Source: Pseudomonas sp. BP8 (lineage in GTDB: Bacteria > Pseudomonadota > Gammaproteobacteria > Pseudomonadales > Pseudomonadaceae). From it: DNA of 64,000 bases. Both the position numbers and the translations under genes were made by a program. Of the stretch, positions 54,158 to 62,567 are shown one piece after another (position 1 is the first letter of the stretch; every line of letters starts with the position of its first letter). Location of the stretch: assembly GCF_017875955.1 (NCBI RefSeq), contig NZ_JAGINK010000001.1, positions 5,238,501-5,302,500 of the forward strand, given 5' to 3'. Under the pieces are notes generated by a model that did no database searches, had not been told where the DNA came from, and saw only the letters and a list, made by a program, of their open reading frames with translations.

Positions 54158-55408
54158 ATGCTGAGCTGGGACGAATTCGATAAAGAAGACACCGAAGTTG
54201 CTGCCAAAAGCAGCAGCCCCGCGCAGGCCGCCGCTGCCGCCACGCTCGACAAGCTCGACAGTGCTGGCGGTGCCGCCGCCCTCGAAGCCCGTGCGGCCAC
54301 TGCCAGCGACTCCGATGCCGTCAAGCGTGCCAAAGCGGCCCTGAACGACCTCGATATCGCTGAAGGCCTGGCTGAGCTCGAAGGCTCCGCCGCCCGCGTT
54401 GCCGTTGACGAAAAGCGCATGATCAACTGCCGCGCCGACCTCAACCAGCTGGTCCCGTTCAAGTACGACTGGGCCTGGCAGAAGTACCTCGACGGCTGTG
54501 CCAACCACTGGATGCCGCAAGAGGTCAACATGACCGCGGACATCGCCCTGTGGAAAGACCAGGACGGCCTGACCGATGACGAGCGCCGCATCGTCATGCG
54601 TAACCTCGGCTTCTTCTCGACTGCCGACTCGCTGGTTGCCAACAACCTGGCCCTGGCCGTGTACCGCCTGATCACCAACCCCGAGTGCCGCCAGTACATC
54701 CTGCGCCAGGCCTTCGAAGAGGCGATCCACACCCACGCCTACCAGTACTGCATCGAGTCGCTGGGCATGGATGAAGGCGAGATCTTCAACATGTACCACG
54801 AGATCCCGTCGGTCGCGAAAAAAGCCGCCTGGGGCCTGAAGTACACCCGCGCCATCTCCGACCCGGAATTCAACACCGGCACCCCAGAGACCGACAAAGA
54901 GCTGCTGCGCAACCTGATCGCCTACTACTGCGTTCTGGAAGGCATCTTCTTCTACTGCGGCTTTACCCAGATCCTGTCGATGGGCCGTCGCAACAAGATG
55001 ACCGGCGTTGCCGAGCAGTTCCAGTACATCCTGCGTGACGAGTCGATGCACCTGAACTTCGGCATCGACGTGATCAACCAGATCAAGATCGAGAACCCGC
55101 ACCTGTGGGACGCGGCGATGAAGGAAGAAGCGACCCAGATGATCCTGCAAGGGACCCAGCTGGAGATCGAATACGCGCGCGATACCATGCCCCGTGGCGT
55201 GCTGGGCATGAACGCGGCGATGATGGAGGACTACCTCAAGTTCATCGCTAACCGTCGCCTGACCCAGATTGGCTTGAAGGAAGAGTACCCAGGGACGAAC
55301 AACCCGTTCCCGTGGATGAGCGAGATCATGGACTTGAAGAAAGAGAAGAACTTCTTTGAGACGCGTGTGATCGAGTATCAGACGGGTGGGGCGTTGAGCT
55401 GGGACTGA
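54158..55408 (+). CDS. nrdB: Class Ia ribonucleoside-diphosphate reductase, beta (small) subunit
   Basis: Di-iron tyrosyl-radical subunit that works with NrdA. It has 416 residues from ATG 54158 (MLSWDEFDKEDTEV); this start has AGGAAA nine bases upstream, while the in-frame ATG at 54131 has no ribosome site. An Ala-rich N-terminal extension of about 75 residues precedes the core. Iron ligands lie in QAFEEAIHTHAYQY, VLEGIFFY and RDESMHLNFG. The C-terminus ENFFE...GGALSWD is the tail that docks on NrdA. The gap of 271 nt from nrdA includes a hairpin, so separate promoters are possible. Confidence 0.96.
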   Translation: MLSWDEFDKEDTEVAAKSSSPAQAAAAATLDKLDSAGGAAALEARAATASDSDAVKRAKAALNDLDIAEGLAELEGSAARVAVDEKRMINCRADLNQLVPFKYDWAWQKYLDGCANHWMPQEVNMTADIALWKDQDGLTDDERRIVMRNLGFFSTADSLVANNLALAVYRLITNPECRQYILRQAFEEAIHTHAYQYCIESLGMDEGEIFNMYHEIPSVAKKAAWGLKYTRAISDPEFNTGTPETDKELLRNLIAYYCVLEGIFFYCGFTQILSMGRRNKMTGVAEQFQYILRDESMHLNFGIDVINQIKIENPHLWDAAMKEEATQMILQGTQLEIEYARDTMPRGVLGMNAAMMEDYLKFIANRRLTQIGLKEEYPGTNNPFPWMSEIMDLKKEKNFFETRVIEYQTGGALSWD

Positions 55409-55430
55409 TTGTCTGGCTCGAAACCGAAGA

Positions 55431-55457
55431 AGGCTGCCTGAATGGCAGCCTTTTTTT
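55431..55457 (+). terminator. Rho-independent terminator after nrdB
   Basis: AGGCTGCC TGAAT GGCAGCCT followed by T7. Confidence 0.92.
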
Positions 55458-55596
55458 ATGGGCGTTGGATGGATTGGCTCGTGGCAGCCGGTCACGGTTG
55501 TCGGCTGGGGGCTGGAAGGCATGCCTGGATTGTTCAATGAGCGATGTGACCGGCGGCTTGGCGCTGACCTTTGCACATGCGTTTGGCTTTAGCTCG

Positions 55597-55645
55597 CCGG
55601 GGCTGCTTTGCAGCCCTTTCGCGACACAAGGCCGCTCCTACAAGG
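55597..55645. repeat. Diverged REP-like element
   Basis: GGGGCTGCTTTGCAGCCCTT followed by TCGCGACACAAGGCCGCTCC and TACAAG. Related to the REP inside the MITE-like element at 28978, where the same CGCGACACGAGGCCGCTCCC type sequence occurs in the opposite sense. Confidence 0.6.
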
Positions 55646-55684
55646 GAGGTGTGGCGTTGCCGAGAGTGGCTTGTCGCCCCGGGG

Positions 55685-56461
55685 CTACGGGGCTGAAAAG
55701 TAGCGACTGGGGATCTCGCCAAGCGCACGTTTGAACACTGTCGAGAAAGCGCTTGGGCTGCTATAGCCAAGCTCCATCGCAACCCGCGTGACCGACTCGC
55801 CGTTGCCCAGTCGCACCACCGCCGCCAACAGGCACGCCTGCTGCCGCCATTCCAGAAAACTGATCCCGGTATGCAGGCGGAACTGGCGCGTAAAGGTGCG
55901 CCGGCTCATGCCAACGCGCTCAGCCATGGCGTCTATACCCACCTCCAGGCAGGGCGCCGCCAGAAACGCGCTGCAGGCCTGCGCAAGGCGCGGCTCGGCC
56001 GGTATGGGCGCATTCAGCGACTGTGCCGGCATCACGGCGATCTCATGCAGCAGCAGCCCCAGCAGATGCGCTTCGCGCCCGTTGGCCGGATACCGCGCGG
56101 GGAGCGCCACCGCCTGCTCAAGCAGTTGCCGGAGCAACGGCGACACAGCCAATACCTGGCAATGCCCAGGCAACCTCAAACGCTGCGCAGCGCGCGGGCA
56201 CACATAGCCGTTGAGCATGGTCACCGGGCCGCGCATCTGCATGGCATGCGCACGCTGCGCGGGCACCCAGATGGCCCTGAGCGGCGGGACGGCCCAGCTG
56301 CCCGCTTCGGTTTCGACAGTGATGACGCCGCACGCCGCGTAGGCGAACTGGCCGCGGGCATGGCTGTGCATCGGGAAGTGATCGCCGTCGGCGTAATCCT
56401 TGCGGGTCACCAGCAGATCACCCGAGATTTCTGGGTAGCGCGTGCGGTCAGTATTGTGCAT
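55685..56461 (-). CDS. AraC-family transcriptional regulator
   Basis: It has 258 residues. N-terminal cupin-like sensor (GDHFPMHSHARGQFAYAACGVITVETEAG) and C-terminal double helix-turn-helix (MAERVGMSRRTFTRQFRLHTGISFLEWRQQACLLAAVVRLGNGESVTRVAMELGYSSPSAFSTVFKRALGEIP). Divergent from the EamA-type exporter across 113 bp, so it probably controls that gene, by analogy with similar pairs. Confidence 0.88.
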   Translation of the reverse strand: MHNTDRTRYPEISGDLLVTRKDYADGDHFPMHSHARGQFAYAACGVITVETEAGSWAVPPLRAIWVPAQRAHAMQMRGPVTMLNGYVCPRAAQRLRLPGHCQVLAVSPLLRQLLEQAVALPARYPANGREAHLLGLLLHEIAVMPAQSLNAPIPAEPRLAQACSAFLAAPCLEVGIDAMAERVGMSRRTFTRQFRLHTGISFLEWRQQACLLAAVVRLGNGESVTRVAMELGYSSPSAFSTVFKRALGEIPSRYFSAP

Positions 56462-56574
56462 GGCCCGACTTTAAGGGTATTTGACCTTGAATTGAAAGCG
56501 GGCCAGGCGCCGGCGCGGCATATTTCACGCCCTTCACGGCGTCCCGCCGGAGCTTGAGGAAAGAGCGCCTGACC

Positions 56575-57465
56575 ATGCAGAGAAAACATTTGATATTGGC
56601 CGTGCTGGTGACGGCGGTATGGGGCGTCAACTTCCCCATCACCAAACTCGGCCTGGCCAGCATCGATCCATTGTTGTTGACCGCTATACGCTTCACCCTG
56701 GCCGCCTTGCCGTGGGTCTTTCTGGTGAAGCGGCCAAATGTCGCCATGCAATGGGTGGCGGCCTATGGCCTGATTTTCGGGGTGGCCATGTGGGCGCTGA
56801 TCAATCTGGGTATTGCCATGGGCGTACCGCCAGGCAGCGCTGCGCTACTCATTCAGTTCAGTGCGTTTTTCACCCTTGGCTGGGGCGTGCTGCTGTTTCG
56901 CGAACGCCTGACCGGGCCGCAGGTGCTCGGCATGGTGCTGGCGGCAATCGGCTTGGTGGGCATCCTGATGGGCAGCACAGGTCATGCAACGACGGTGGGC
57001 TTCCTGCTGGTGATGGTCAGCGCGCTGGCCTGGAGTGTCGGCAACGTCATCATCAAGCTGTCCAAGGTGAGGGAAATCTTTGCGTTCGTGGTTTGGGCCA
57101 GCTTGTTCGCGCCGATCCCGTTGTTGTTGCTGACCTGGTGGCTGCATGGGGCGACGCCATTTATCGCGCTGCCCTCGCAAGTGGATGGCGTAGCAATACT
57201 GTCGCTAGCATTCCAAGTGTATGCGGCGACCCATTTCTGCTATTGGGGCTGGAACCTGTTGCTACGCGAGTATCCAGCATCGCAAGTGGCGCCGTTGTCA
57301 CTGTTGATTCCTGTGTTTGGCACGGTGAGTTCGATAGCAATCGTCGAACAGACGCCAAGTGATTGGGACTGGCTATGCATGGGGCTGATTCTATCGGCAT
57401 TGGCAGTAGGCATGCTCAAACGGCGGGCTGCCCCATCCCACACATACGGGCCTCAAATGCGTTGA
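56575..57465 (+). CDS. EamA/DMT-family exporter (O-acetylserine/cysteine exporter-like)
   Basis: It has 296 residues from ATG 56575 with GAGGAAAGAG upstream; a TTG in frame at 56554 is unnecessary. Ten membrane helices in two EamA repeats: LILAVLVTAVWGVNFPITKLGL opens the first, and TTVGFLLVMVSALAWSVGNVIIKLSK the second. Closest in style to E. coli EamA (YdeD), an exporter of cysteine pathway intermediates; the substrate is inferred. Its last codons overlap the -35 box of the porin promoter. Confidence 0.82.
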   Translation: MQRKHLILAVLVTAVWGVNFPITKLGLASIDPLLLTAIRFTLAALPWVFLVKRPNVAMQWVAAYGLIFGVAMWALINLGIAMGVPPGSAALLIQFSAFFTLGWGVLLFRERLTGPQVLGMVLAAIGLVGILMGSTGHATTVGFLLVMVSALAWSVGNVIIKLSKVREIFAFVVWASLFAPIPLLLLTWWLHGATPFIALPSQVDGVAILSLAFQVYAATHFCYWGWNLLLREYPASQVAPLSLLIPVFGTVSSIAIVEQTPSDWDWLCMGLILSALAVGMLKRRAAPSHTYGPQMR

Positions 57466-57530
57466 CAAGCATTTTGCCACTTGTTAATAATTCGCCAAGG
57501 TCGTACGACAACACACAACAAAAACAACAA
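57462..57530 (+). promoter_or_regulatory. Promoter, GTCGTACGAC operator and Crc/Hfq motif upstream of the porin
   Basis: -35 TTGACA (57462-57467), 17-bp spacer, -10 TAATAA (57485-57490), then the perfect palindrome GTCGTACGAC at 57500-57509. The leader contains AACAACAA (57523-57530), a perfect AANAANAA Hfq/Crc site, and a second AACAATAA overlaps the start codon (57734-57741). The leader also holds a 24-codon open frame (57547-57618). Confidence 0.65.
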
Positions 57531-57740
57531 TTCGTGAGTCCCCCATGACGACAGCCCTCTCGCGTCACCCCCGCCCGCTCGATACCTACAGCTCATCGTA
57601 CAAACCCGTGGCCACCTAGGTCGCTGCTGACCGCGTTCACCCCTCGGCCTTGCCAGGCCACCTCTGCAACCGCCACTGCCGCTGGCCGCTTGTCCGCGCC
57701 CGGCATACGGATAGCTACACCCTTAGGGAGCACAACAATA

Positions 57741-58979
57741 ATGAAAATCCGCCAATCCATCCCCTTCGCCTTGCTCGGCGCGACCGCTCTTGGCGCGCTG
57801 CCGCAAGCCGGTCTTGCCGCTGGTTTCATGGAAGACGCCAAGGCCACGCTGGGCCTGCGCAACTTCTACATCAACCGCAACTTCGTCGACCCGAGCAACC
57901 CGCAGAGCAAGGCCGAGGAATGGACCCAGAGCTTCATTCTTGACGCTCGCTCAGGCTTTACCGAAGGGCCAATCGGTTTTGGCGTGGACGTGCTGGGGCT
58001 GTATTCGGTCAAGCTCGATGGTGGTGGCGGTACCTATGGCACGGCACTGCTGCCGCGCCACGATGATGGCCGGCCGGCGGATAACTTTGGACGCTTGGCG
58101 GTCGCCGGCAAGGCGCGGATCTCGAAGACCGAGCTGAAGATCGGTGAATGGATGCCGGTGCTGCCGATCCTGCGTTCGGACGATGGTCGCTCGCTGCCGC
58201 AAACCTTGCGCGGTGGCCAGGTGACGTCCAACGAAATCGCCGGGCTGACCCTCTACGGCGGCCAGTTCCGCGCCAACAGCCCGCGTAATGACGCGAGCAT
58301 GGAGGACATGGGCTACGGCGGCGCCCTGTCGGATCGCTTCAACTTCGTCGGCGGCGAATACAAGTTCAACCAGGACCGGACCCTGGTCGGCCTGTGGAAT
58401 GCGGTGCTCAAGGACGTCTACCAGCAGCAGTACCTGCAGGTCAGCCACAGCCAGCCGGTCGGCAGCTGGACGCTGGGCGCCAACCTCGGCTACTTCCAGG
58501 GCGAGGAAGACGGCTCGGAGCGGGCCGGCAAGCTGGACAACAAGACCTACTCGGGGATGTTCTCGGCCAAATACGGCGGAAACACCTTCTGGGTCGGGCT
58601 GCAGAAGGTCAGCGGCGACACCTGGATGCGGGTCAACGGCACCAGCGGCGGCACGCTGGCCAACGACAGCTACAACGCCAGTTTCGACAACGCCAACGAG
58701 CGCTCGTGGCAGGTACGCCATGACTTCAACTTCGTCACCGTGGGCGTACCGGGGCTGACCCTGATGAACCGCTATATCAGCGGCCGCGAGGTGCACAGTG
58801 GCGTGGTTACCGATGGCAAGGAATGGGTGCGTGAGTCGGAGTTGGCCTATGTGATTCAGAGTGGGACGTTCAAGGACCTGAGCGTCAAATGGCGCAACTC
58901 GACGATTCGCCGGGATTTCAGCAACAACGAGTTTGATGAGAATCGGTTGATCTTCAACTATCCGCTTTCGATCTTGTAA
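57741..58979 (+). CDS. OprD-family outer membrane porin (uronate/aldarate cluster)
   Basis: It has 412 residues from ATG 57741 (AGGGAG ten bases upstream). Signal peptide KIRQSIPFALLGATALGALPQAGLA, then the OprD opening ...GFMEDAKATLGLRNFYINRNFVDP and strands such as EWTQSFILDARSGFTEGPIGFGVDVLGLYSVKLDGG and VGGEYKFNQDRTLVGLWNAVLKDVYQQQYLQVSHSQPVG, ending in LIFNYPLSIL. OprD/Occ porins are selective for small carboxylates or basic amino acids; the neighbours suggest hexuronate or aldarate uptake. Confidence 0.9.
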   Translation: MKIRQSIPFALLGATALGALPQAGLAAGFMEDAKATLGLRNFYINRNFVDPSNPQSKAEEWTQSFILDARSGFTEGPIGFGVDVLGLYSVKLDGGGGTYGTALLPRHDDGRPADNFGRLAVAGKARISKTELKIGEWMPVLPILRSDDGRSLPQTLRGGQVTSNEIAGLTLYGGQFRANSPRNDASMEDMGYGGALSDRFNFVGGEYKFNQDRTLVGLWNAVLKDVYQQQYLQVSHSQPVGSWTLGANLGYFQGEEDGSERAGKLDNKTYSGMFSAKYGGNTFWVGLQKVSGDTWMRVNGTSGGTLANDSYNASFDNANERSWQVRHDFNFVTVGVPGLTLMNRYISGREVHSGVVTDGKEWVRESELAYVIQSGTFKDLSVKWRNSTIRRDFSNNEFDENRLIFNYPLSIL

Positions 58980-58993
58980 CCACGGCGGCTGTG

Positions 58994-59094
58994 CCGGCCT
59001 CTTTGCGGGGCAAGCCCGCTCCTACAGGTGGAGTGCTGTTCTAGAGACCTGCGCGCAACCTGTAGGAGCGGGCTTGCCCCGCGAAGAGGCCGGC
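58994..59094. repeat. Inverted pair of REP elements
   Basis: GCCGGCCTCTTTGCGGGGCA... and inverted ...GGCTTGCCCCGCGAAGAGGC, about 35 nt between. Lies between the porin gene and the udh promoter. Confidence 0.85.
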
Positions 59095-59138
59095 ACTGAC
59101 CGCACACGGCTCAGCGGCTAAAAACCACATACAGAGCA

Positions 59139-59205
59139 TTGACAAGGGCGGGAATCCCTACCGATAATCCAGCAAAGTCATACGACAACCTACAACAAAA
59201 CACAA
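59139..59205 (+). promoter_or_regulatory. udh promoter with GTCATACGAC operator
   Basis: -35 TTGACA (59139-59144), 18-bp spacer, -10 GATAAT (59163-59168), then GTCATACGAC (59177-59186), one base off the palindrome of the porin promoter and at the same distance (8 nt) from the -10. A CA-rich run ACAACAAAACACAA (59192-59205) resembles Hfq/Crc sites but lacks a perfect AANAANAA. Confidence 0.65.
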
Positions 59206-59217
59206 TACGAGCTTGCC

Positions 59218-60024
59218 ATGACTCCCACACCGTTCAAGCGCCTGCTGCTCACTGGAGCCGCAGGCGGCCTCGGCCAAGTGCTTCGCGAACGCCTCAAGGG
59301 TTACGCCGAAGTGCTGCGCCTCTCCGATATCGCGGCAATGGCCCCCGCCACTGGCGCGCATGAAGAAATCGTCGAATGCGACCTGGCCGACAAAGCCGCG
59401 GTGCATCAGTTGGTCGAAGGCGTCGACGCTATTTGCCACTTTGGCGGCGTGTCCGTCGAACGCCCCTTCGAAGAAATCCTCGGCCCGAATATCTGCGGTG
59501 TATTCCACCTCTATGAGGCGGCGCGCAAGCACGGGGTCAAGCGGATCATCTTCGCCAGTTCCAACCACACCATCGGCTTCTACCAGCAGGACGAGCGCAT
59601 CGACGCCCATGCCCTGCGCCGCCCCGACGGCTACTACGGCCTGTCCAAATGCTATGGCGAAGACGTCGCCAGCTTCTACTTCGACCGCTACGGCATCGAG
59701 ACCGTGAGCATCCGCATCGGCTCGTCGTTCCCTGAACCGCAGAACCGCCGCATGCTCAGCACCTGGCTCAGCTATGACGACCTGACCCAGCTGATCGAAC
59801 GCGGGCTGTTCACCCCAGATGTCGGCCACACGGTGGTCTACGGCGCCTCTGCCAACCGCGATGTGTGGTGGGACAACCGCGACGCCGCGCACCTGAACTA
59901 CCAGCCGAAAGACTCCTCCGAAGTGTTCCGCGCCAAGGTCGAAGCGCAGCCAGCGCCAGCGGCCGACGATCCCTCGATGGTCTATCACGGCGGCGCCTTC
60001 GTCGCTGCCGGGCCATTCGACTGA
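59218..60024 (+). CDS. udh: Uronate dehydrogenase
   Basis: NAD-dependent oxidation of D-glucuronate or D-galacturonate to aldarolactones. It has 268 residues. Short-chain dehydrogenase with Rossmann start LLTGAAGGLGQVL, FASSNHTIGFY near residue 112, and the catalytic YYGLSK (Y140, K144). The alignment-type segments ICHFGGVSVERPFEEILGPNICGVFHLYEAAR and YDDLTQLIERGLFTPDVGHTVVYG match known Pseudomonas Udh. First gene of a likely five-gene transcript. Confidence 0.93.
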   Translation: MTPTPFKRLLLTGAAGGLGQVLRERLKGYAEVLRLSDIAAMAPATGAHEEIVECDLADKAAVHQLVEGVDAICHFGGVSVERPFEEILGPNICGVFHLYEAARKHGVKRIIFASSNHTIGFYQQDERIDAHALRRPDGYYGLSKCYGEDVASFYFDRYGIETVSIRIGSSFPEPQNRRMLSTWLSYDDLTQLIERGLFTPDVGHTVVYGASANRDVWWDNRDAAHLNYQPKDSSEVFRAKVEAQPAPAADDPSMVYHGGAFVAAGPFD

Positions 60025-60050
60025 TCCACGACCGCTAAGGAAGCCGGCCC

Positions 60051-60944
60051 ATGACGCACTGCGAACTGCTCGTTGACGCGCGCAACGCCACCGGAGAAAG
60101 CCCGGTCTGGCACACCACTGAACAGGCCTTGTATTGGGTCGACATACCCGCCGGCCAACTGCACCGCTGGCGCGCAAGCGATGGTGCGCATGACCGCTGG
60201 CAAGCCGACGAGATGCTCGCCTGCATCGCCCGCTGCGCCAGCCCCGACCGTGGCTGGATCGCCGGTATGCAGAGCGGCCTCTTCCACCTGACGGTCAACG
60301 CCCAGGGCGGGCTCGACAGCCGCCTGGTCAGCCCGGTCGAACATGCCCGCGACGGCATGCGTTTCAACGACGGGCGCTGCGACCGGCAAGGGCGTTTCTG
60401 GGCCGGAACCATGCTGATGGACATGCAGCAAGGCGCCCGCGTCGGTGCGCTGTATCGGCATGACGGCGAAGGCCAGGCGCTGCGCCTGCAACTGGACACG
60501 ATGATCGTGCCCAACGGCCTGGCCTTCAGCCCCGACGGCACGCGCATGTACCTCTCCGACTCACACCCGGACGTGCAGACCATCTGGGTCTTCGATTACG
60601 ACATTGACAGCGGCACGCCGCACAACCAGCGGCTGTTCGTTGACATGCGGGCATTCCCCGGACGCCCCGACGGCGCCGCGATCGATGCCGACGGCGGCTA
60701 CTGGATCTGCGGCAACGACGCTGGCCTGGTGCACCGCTTCACGCCTGACGGCCGGCTCGACCGCTCGCTCAGCGTGCCGGTGAAAAAGCCGGCGATGTGC
60801 GCCTTCGGCGGCGCCGGCATGGACACTCTGTTCGTCACTTCGATTCGCCCCGCGGGCGACCTCGCCGACCAGCCGTTGGCCGGCGGCGTGTTTGCCCTCA
60901 ACCCGGGCGTCAAAGGCTTGGAGGAGCCGACCTACCGGGGCTGA
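60051..60944 (+). CDS. SMP-30/gluconolactonase/LRE family lactonase
   Basis: It has 297 residues. Metal-dependent beta-propeller lactonase: GESPVWHTTEQALYWVDIPAGQLHRW at the start (E17 a metal ligand), RFNDGRCDRQGRFWAGTM near residue 103, LDTMIVPNGLAFSPDGTRMYLSDS near 150, and GRPDGAAIDADGGYWICGNDAG near 200. In this operon it most likely opens the glucaro- or galactaro-lactone released by Udh. Follows udh by 26 nt. Confidence 0.88.
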   Translation: MTHCELLVDARNATGESPVWHTTEQALYWVDIPAGQLHRWRASDGAHDRWQADEMLACIARCASPDRGWIAGMQSGLFHLTVNAQGGLDSRLVSPVEHARDGMRFNDGRCDRQGRFWAGTMLMDMQQGARVGALYRHDGEGQALRLQLDTMIVPNGLAFSPDGTRMYLSDSHPDVQTIWVFDYDIDSGTPHNQRLFVDMRAFPGRPDGAAIDADGGYWICGNDAGLVHRFTPDGRLDRSLSVPVKKPAMCAFGGAGMDTLFVTSIRPAGDLADQPLAGGVFALNPGVKGLEEPTYRG

Positions 60945-61000
60945 GCCCAGCACTGCCATACACGAGCGAAACCACATAATAACAACACCGGAGTTTCATC

Positions 61001-61972
61001 ATGATCTTCAAACGCAAGCTACTCCTTGCCGTACTTCCGTTCGCCTTCAGCCTCTCTGGCACGGCGTCTGCGCTGGACATCAAGTTCGCTGAAATCCACC
61101 CGGCCGGCTACCCCACCGTGGTCGCCGAACAGAACATGGGCAAGAAGCTCGAAGCCGCCAGCAATGGCGAGATCACCTTCAAGATGTTCGCCGGTGGCGT
61201 GCTCGGCTCGGAGAAGGAAGTGATCGAGCAGGCGCAGATCGGTGCAGTGCAGATGACCCGCGTCAGCCTCGGCATCGTCGGCCCGGTGGTACCCGATGTG
61301 AACGTGTTCAACATGCCGTTCGTGTTCCGCGATCACGAGCACATGCGCAAGATCATCGATGGCGAGATCGGCCAGGAAATTCTCGACAAGATCACCAACT
61401 CCGAATTCAACCTGGTCGCCCTGGCCTGGATGGATGGCGGCACGCGCAGCCTCTACACCAAGAAGCCGGTGCGCAAGATCGAAGACCTCAAGGGCATGAA
61501 GATTCGCGTACAGGGCAACCCGCTGTTCATCGACATGATGAACGCCATGGGCGGCAACGGCATCGCCATGGACACCGGCGAGATCTTCAGCGCCCTGCAG
61601 ACCGGGGTGATCGACGGTGCCGAGAACAACCCGCCGACCCTGCTCGAACACAACCATTTCCAGAGCGCCAAGTACTTCACCCTGACCGGCCACCTGATCC
61701 TGCCGGAGCCGGTGGTGATGTCCAAGACCACCTGGGACAAGCTCACCCCTGAGCAGCAGACCCTGGTGAAGAAGGTCGCTCGCGAAGCGCAGATGGAAGA
61801 GCGCGCGCTGTGGGACGCCAAGTCGGCTGCCAGTGAAGAAAAACTCAAGGCCGCCGGCGTCGAGTTCATCGAGGTCGACAAGAAGCCGTTCTACGACGCC
61901 ACTGCGCCGGTCCGCGAGAAATACGGTGCGCAATACGCCGACCTGATGAAGCGAATCGCCGACGTTCAGTAA
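61001..61972 (+). CDS. TRAP transporter substrate-binding protein DctP
   Basis: It has 323 residues. Signal peptide KRKLLLAVLPFAFSLSGTASA. TRAP receptor fold with LDIKFAEIHPAGYPTVVAEQNMGKKLE, GVLGSEKEVIEQAQIGAVQMTRVS, and KIEDLKGMKIRVQGNPLFIDMMNAMGG (the conserved arginine binds the substrate carboxylate). Delivers the sugar acid to DctQM. GGAG seven bases upstream, and an AATAACAA Hfq/Crc-type motif at 60978-60985 next to it. Gene symbol left blank because several TRAP systems coexist in such genomes. Confidence 0.9.
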   Translation: MIFKRKLLLAVLPFAFSLSGTASALDIKFAEIHPAGYPTVVAEQNMGKKLEAASNGEITFKMFAGGVLGSEKEVIEQAQIGAVQMTRVSLGIVGPVVPDVNVFNMPFVFRDHEHMRKIIDGEIGQEILDKITNSEFNLVALAWMDGGTRSLYTKKPVRKIEDLKGMKIRVQGNPLFIDMMNAMGGNGIAMDTGEIFSALQTGVIDGAENNPPTLLEHNHFQSAKYFTLTGHLILPEPVVMSKTTWDKLTPEQQTLVKKVAREAQMEERALWDAKSAASEEKLKAAGVEFIEVDKKPFYDATAPVREKYGAQYADLMKRIADVQ

Positions 61973-62039
61973 CCCCGGCCCCGTTCCCAGATGACTCCCG
62001 CAGTGTGGCACTCGCCACCCTGCGGCTTCGGTGATGCCT

Positions 62040-62567
62040 ATGAAAAACCAGTTTCTGCGTCTGAACGACGCCTTGTACAAGTGCTGCATCTGGGTTGCGG
62101 GTCTGTCGATCCTGACCATGACGCTGATCATTCCCTGGGGCATCTTCGCCCGTTATGTGCTCGGCACCGGCTCCAGCTGGCCGGAGCCGGTGGCGATCCT
62201 GCTGATGGTGGTGTTTGCCTTCATCGGCGCCGCCGCCAGCTACCGGGCCGGTGCGCACATGGCAGTGGCGATGGTCACCGACCGCCTGCCGCCGGCACAA
62301 CGCAAGGCTGCGTCGCTACTGGTGCAGGTACTGATGCTGTTGGTCTGCGTGTTCATGACCTACTACGGCTTCAAGCTGTGCATGACCACCTGGAAGCAGT
62401 TTCTCGCCACCCTGCCGTCGGTGCGGGTCGGCATGACCTACGCGCCGATTCCGATTGGCGGCGCGATCACCCTGATGTTCGTCGTGGAGAAACTCCTCTT
62501 CGGTGACCAGAGCCACCGCCAGGTGATGCGCTTCGACGTGGTCGAAGAAAACGAAGGAGCGGCATAA
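62040..62567 (+). CDS. TRAP transporter small membrane subunit DctQ
   Basis: It has 175 residues from ATG 62040, with GGTGA five bases upstream; ATG 62034 is an alternative that adds two residues. Four hydrophobic helices: CIWVAGLSILTMTLIIPWGIFARYVLG, PVAILLMVVFAFIGAAASY, LLVQVLMLLVCVFMTYYGF, and MTYAPIPIGGAITLMFVVEKLL. Links DctP to the DctM channel. It stops right where dctM begins. Confidence 0.88.
   Translation: MKNQFLRLNDALYKCCIWVAGLSILTMTLIIPWGIFARYVLGTGSSWPEPVAILLMVVFAFIGAAASYRAGAHMAVAMVTDRLPPAQRKAASLLVQVLMLLVCVFMTYYGFKLCMTTWKQFLATLPSVRVGMTYAPIPIGGAITLMFVVEKLLFGDQSHRQVMRFDVVEENEGAA

Noticed and set aside
54125..55576. 483-codon open frame on the minus strand across nrdB
   Set aside because: Antisense of nrdB and runs through its terminator.
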